A stretch of 64,000 bases of DNA from Diogma glabrata (Eukaryota; Arthropoda; Insecta; Diptera; Cylindrotomidae). The position numbers and the translations under genes were made by a program. The DNA is taken from contig OY856188.1 of NCBI GenBank assembly GCA_963693315.1, positions 266,161,114 to 266,225,113 on the forward strand, given 5' to 3'. The notes beneath the pieces are model-generated. The model searched no databases, was not told the origin of the DNA, and saw nothing but the letters and a program-made list of their open reading frames with translations. This document shows, in pieces, positions 59,566 to 64,000 of the stretch (position 1 is its first letter; every line of letters starts with the position of its first letter).

Positions 59566-61322
59566 ATGGAGGGGCTGAAATCTCAAGCTCTGAGATATCA
59601 AGACTTCGGTCTGGGTTAAGGATTTTGATATAGTTTTCGGCAACAAAACTTTTATGAGGACATGGTTTTTAGTTTTGGGCAGCGATGAATATCAAACATA
59701 ACTCTTTGTTAAAGTACAAGTATTCAGAGATAGACTCTGTTTAAAAATTTATTACAAAACTAACACGAAACATCAATACGTTGCCGGATAATTGTAATCA
59801 AAATTCCAAAAATATTGTTAAATTAAATAAAATCAAACTTTTTCATAATTCCAAAAATATTCTAAAAATTAGAATGAAATCAAATATTTAAACTTTTTCT
59901 AAATTCTGATGATATGCCAAAAATTCTTAAAAATTCGAACTTTTCCAAAATTCTAAAAATATTGCAAAAATTATTACAAAATCAAAAATTAAAACTTTTT
60001 TCAAAATTCCAAAAATTATAATAATATCAAAAATTAAAAATTTTTCAAAATTCTAAAAATATTTCAAAAATTCTTACAAAATCAAAAATTAAAACTTTTG
60101 CCGAAATTCTAAAAATATTGCAAAAATTATTACAAAATCAGAAATACAAACTTTTTCAAAATTACAAAAATAATTCAAAAACTACAACAAATTCAAAAAT
60201 TTCCATGTCCAATTTCATTTTAAATTACATTTACGTCATAAAAACAGCTACATTTTTTTTCCCAAAATATTGGCTAAAAAATTAAATGAAATCATTTTTT
60301 GACACACTTGACATTATTTTTTGACAAACTTATAATGCCATAATTCTCTATAATAATAATAAAATATCATGTCATACGAACTATTAATTTTATTTTTTTC
60401 TAAAAAAATTGGGTAAAAAATAAATAAAAACCTTTCTTTTGACACACTTGACAACATTTTTTGACAAACTTATAATGCCATAATTCTCAATAATAATAAT
60501 AAAATTTCATTTCAAACAAACAATTTATTTTTTTTCCAAAATACCCAATTTTTTGGGTATCAAAACTAAATAAAAATCTTTTGACACACTTGACAACATT
60601 TTGTTGACAAACTTATAATGCCATAATTCTCAATAATAATAATAAAATTTCATTTTAAACAAACAATTTTATTTCCAAAAAATTGGGAAAAAAAAATAAA
60701 AATCTTTCTTTTGACACACTTGACAACACTTTTTTGACAAATTTATAATGCCATAATTCTCAATAATAATAATAAAACTTCATTTCAAACAAACAATTAA
60801 TTTTATATTTTTTTTCCAAAAAATTAGGTAAAAAAATAAATAAAAATCTTTCTTTTGACACACTTGACAACTTTTTTTTGACAAACTTATAATGCAATAA
60901 TCTAGTTTTTGATCTCACATACCAATCTCGACCATTAAGATTTCTCCAAATTCAATGTTCCTACTCGTAATCACTTAAAATGAACGTTTTTTAAGCCAAA
61001 AATATGCAAATTTCCTTGTTTTAATGATTTTTTTGACACACTTCCGGTACAGTTATCGAACACAGCGTCCTTTCGGACCTGTCCCTTGAGTATACCTATT
61101 TTTAGAAAAAAAAATTTTTGAAATCCCTCCAGTGGTTTTCCCTGCAGCGTAGGTAATGACGGCCGGCCGGACGGCCGGCCGACAGACAGACATACATTTT
61201 TTTTTTTTGCTTTTTTAGAATCAGGAGGTCCTAAAACGTCGAGAAATGTCAAAAAAAGTGGGGGTAAGAATTTCACTTTGAGCTCATGAATGTAATACTT
61301 AGGTCTTTCAGACCGAAGTAAT
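59566..61322 (-). mobile_element. Satellite-bearing family, full-length copy E, inside the Crypton
   Basis: About 1.76 kb. One end has hairpin atctcaagctctgagat and acttcggtctg; the other has hairpin acttaggtctttcagaccgaagt. Between them lie the AT-rich array (59815-60200), four-plus units of about 140 bp starting gacacacttgacaacatttt (60299, 60440, 60584, 60715, 60858), a gtaccggaagtgtgtc-type segment and a palindromic ggccggcc patch (61157-61195). Removal would leave Crypton sequence in frame; the shared bases at the junction are tat. Non-coding. The subterminal inverted repeats with terminal hairpins and internal tandem repeats resemble non-autonomous Helentron/HINE elements, but this is inference. 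Confidence 0.85.
60299..60910. repeat. Tandem array, about 140-bp unit, 4.3 copies
   Basis: Each unit starts gacacacttgacaa and contains tgacaaacttataatgccat and aataataataataaaatttc. Shorter versions occur in the other copies (48270, 51178, 56380, 62717). Confidence 0.9.
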
Positions 61323-61986
61323 TATAACAAAAAGCAATTTGTAGTAACAGAGAAAATATGGATTAATCTAATACATAAATATATTGCGTTGCGGTCTACC
61401 AAAACGACACATCGGCGATTCTTTGTCACCTACCGCAACGGATACTGTATTTATAGCCCAATGGGCATTAATACTATCGGCAAAATACCTAAAATTGTGG
61501 CAACATTTTTGAAAATTTTAAACCCCGAGCTATATACAGGACACTGCTTCAGACGTTCGAGCGTGTCACATTTGGCCAACAAGGATTGTGATTTGTTGAC
61601 CATCAAAAATCACGGTGGCTGGAAATCTTCGATAGTAGCTGAAGGTTACATTGAAGGATCTCTAGAAAGAAAAACTCGAGACGCGCAAATGCTTACAATG
61701 CAATTCTAACCGAGTACAAGTAGTTCCTCCCCTTCAACTATAACTTCGGAAACTCAATTATCATCAGCAAATTGCAACAAAACAAATATCAATTAACGAA
61801 AATTAAAGTAACGAACAAAACCTTGTTCTATCCCAAAATTTACCAATAGTAATAATAAACGCCAAGGACACGTGTACCGTTACTGTTTACAATAACTGCA
61901 CAATTCAAAAATAAGATTAACTTAATTAAAATTAACTAGCAAAAAATTTAATTTTGATAATTTTGCACATGAATTTAATAAATAAA

Positions 61987-63471
61987 ATATGGAGAGGCTG
62001 AGATCTCACAGCTCTGAGATATCAAGACTTCGGTCTGAGTTAAGGATTTGTATATAGTTTTCGGCAAAAAACTTTTCTGAGGACATGGTTTTTAGTTTTG
62101 GGTAGCGATGTATATCAAACATAACCCTTTGTTAAAGTACAAGTATTTTTTTTCTCTGCTTAAAAATTTATTACAAAACTAACACGAAACATCAATACGT
62201 TGCCGGATAATTGTAATCAAAATTCCAAAAATATTGTTAAATTAAATAAAATTAAACTTTTTTCATAATTCCAAAAATATTCCAAAAATTAGAATAAAAT
62301 CAAACATTTAAAGTTTTTCTAAATTCCGATAATATTCCAAAAATTCTTAAAAATTTAAAGTTTTCAAAAATTCTAAAAATATTGCAAAAATTATTACAAA
62401 ATCAAAAATTAAAACTTTTTTCAAAATTCCAAAAATTATAAAAAATCAAAAATTTTAAATTTTTCAAAATTCTAAAAATATTCAAAAAATTCTTACAAAA
62501 TCAAAAATTAAAACTTTTTCCGAAATTCTAAAAATATTGCAAAAATTATTACAAAATCAGAAATACAAACTTTTTCAAAATTCCAAAAATATTTCAAAAA
62601 CTACAACAAATTCAAAAATTTCCATGTCCAATTTCATTTTCAATTACATTTACGTCATAAAAACAGCTACATTTTTTTCCAAAATATTGGCTAAAAAATA
62701 AATGAAATCACTCTTTGATACACTTGACATTATTTTTTTGACAAACTTATAATGCCATAATTCTCTATAATAATAATAAAATTTCATATCATACAAACTA
62801 TTAATTTTATTTTTTCTAAAAAAATTGGGTAAAAAATAAACAAAACCTTGCTTTCGACACACTTGACAACATTTTTTTGACAAACTTATAATGCCATGAT
62901 TCTCAATAATAATAATAAAATTTTATTTCAAGCAAACAATTTTATTTTTTTCTAAAAAAATTGGGTAAAAAAATAAATAAAAATCTTTCTTTTGACACAC
63001 TTGACAACATTTTTTTGACAAACTTATAATGCAATAATCTAGCTTTTGATCTCACATACCAATCCCTATACCATCAAGATTTCTCCAAATTTAATGTTCC
63101 TACTCGTAATCACTTAAAATGAACGTTTTTTAAGCCAAAAATATTAAAATTTGCTATTTTTGACACACATAATGATTTTTTGACGTACTTCCGGTACAGT
63201 TATCGAACACAGCGTCCTTTCGGACCTGTCCCTTGAGTATACCTATTTTTAAAAATAAAAATTTTGAAATCCCTCCAGCGGTTTTCCCTGCAGCGTAGGT
63301 AATAATGACGAACGGCCGGCCAGACGGCCGGCCGACAGACAAACATACATTTTTTTTTTGCTTTTTAAAATCAGTAGGTCCTAAAACGTCGAGAAATGCC
63401 AAAAAAGTGAAGGTAAAAATTTCACTTTGAGCTCATGAATGTAATACTTAGGTCTTTCAGACCGAAGTAAT
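61987..63471 (-). mobile_element. Satellite-bearing family, near-complete copy F
   Basis: Same organisation as copy E: the gagatctcacagctctgaga hairpin end, the AT-rich array (62220-62620), about 2.5 units of the 140-bp array (62717-63030), the ggccggcc patch (63314-63335) and the cagaccgaagtaat end. It begins about 280 bp after the Crypton stop. Confidence 0.85.
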
Positions 63472-64000
63472 GTGTTTGTTCTGTATGATAATATGTTTAT
63501 TCGCTGTTGGGTTTGTTTTATTTTTACTTCGACAATGTTGCAGTTGAGAAATGGCACCTGTAGGTGCGATTCCATGAGTTTCTATTTTCCTCTAAATCGG
63601 TTTTCTACACACTTTTTCATTTATTAATTATATGCAATGTACAATTCTAATATTCTGCTGGAAAAAAAATTTAGAGGTTAGGATAAGGATATCGTACAAA
63701 AGTTTAAACAAAAATATACCTACAGTTTATAATTTTCCTTATTATTACTAATTATTTTATAGTTATTGTTAATTAACACATTTAACACTAATTTAGATAT
63801 TCTTATTAATTTTATTTATATAATTATTTGTTTTAATTTTCACTGACGTTTGTATGACCAATGTGACCAACCTTGAAAAACAAAACTTTGCGTATCGTAA
63901 TGAGGACCATTACGAGTTGGGTATCGAAATGACTTTATTTTAGACGCAAAATAGAAAAAATTATTTGGACTGTAATTGAACATTAAATTTGACATGAAGT
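63472..64000. other. Non-coding flank
   Basis: AT-rich; no gene or repeat recognised to the end of the window. Confidence 0.4.

Larger units (their letters stand above)
59036..61709 (+). pseudogene. Crypton tyrosine recombinase gene interrupted by copy E
   Basis: Exon 1 (59036 to about 59370): MMEDELSFTPPELREVAEST, a TAA at 59126-59128, IYEKQYKMLENR, ISENAMLAYFEMLSKK, a frameshift near 59240, then NVNISTYAKL and AFLKRLSERYEPKKSY. This is the core-binding domain. A plausible intron (gtaagt ... tttgtctatttag, about 59371-59444) leads to exon 2: VVLLMGYNGACSREELTNMS. The family pattern G-A-C-R-x-x-E-L places the catalytic Arg I where this copy has Ser. Copy E lies at 59566-61322; after it the frame resumes with KKQFVVTEKIWINLIHKYI, then RRFFVTYRNG, ELYTGHCFRRSSV (H-x-x-R), IKNHGGWKSS (H-G-G-W) and VAEGYIEGS with the nucleophilic Tyr. 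The stop follows QF at 61709. About 20 residues between KKSY and VVLL are missing relative to the family. Confidence 0.85.

Noticed and set aside
60299..60910. CRISPR-like regular spacing of repeats
   Set aside because: The whole 140-bp unit repeats, with no unique spacers, in eukaryotic DNA inside a mobile element.

Overview
The window reads as AT-rich, intron-bearing eukaryotic nuclear DNA, most likely from an insect. The mobile-element mix supports this: an R1-clade non-LTR retrotransposon, a second non-LTR family, Crypton tyrosine recombinases, a FLYWCH-MULE, Helitron and Ty3/Gypsy remnants, and many foldback elements. The species cannot be named from the sequence. There is no bacterial-type gene organisation, rRNA or CRISPR array, and one 200-base assembly gap (24571-24770).

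Layout. 0.2-4.3 kb: a foldback element split by a hAT-like insertion, then two MITEs. 4.5-5.4 kb: a 9-bp minisatellite that keeps a Gly/His-rich reading frame open. 6.5-9.9 kb: a tRNA-like SINE head, a foldback element, a Helitron Rep fragment and a 5'-truncated non-LTR retrotransposon. 10-19 kb: dispersed decayed repeats, a Crypton N-terminal fragment, a possible LTR and a hairpin element. 19.1-20.4 kb: the only reading frame that looks like an intact two-exon cellular gene (minus strand, 407 aa predicted, no recognised family). 20.6-23.8 kb: long inverted arms around a broken Crypton. 25-33.8 kb: a Gypsy pol relic on the minus strand whose integrase, RNase H and RT pieces lie in the right order but are separated by later insertions, including a 2.1-kb foldback element filled with an AATAAAT satellite. 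36.6-42.25 kb: an almost full-length but inactivated R1-clade retrotransposon sitting inside a (CA)n microsatellite. 44.7-47.05 kb: a FLYWCH-MULE relic with another repeat inserted in it. 48-63.5 kb: at least seven copies or fragments of one satellite-bearing, hairpin-ended element family, one of which interrupts a Crypton gene.

Taken together this is a nested transposon landscape. The genes do not form a pathway. The most informative points are the microsatellite-targeted R1 element, the satellite-bearing element family, the Crypton copy in which excision of that element would leave an in-frame join, and the unrecognised two-exon gene with a duplicated W-x-C-P-[FY]-P-R-P motif. Boundaries marked approximate come from reading by eye; no alignment or database search was run.
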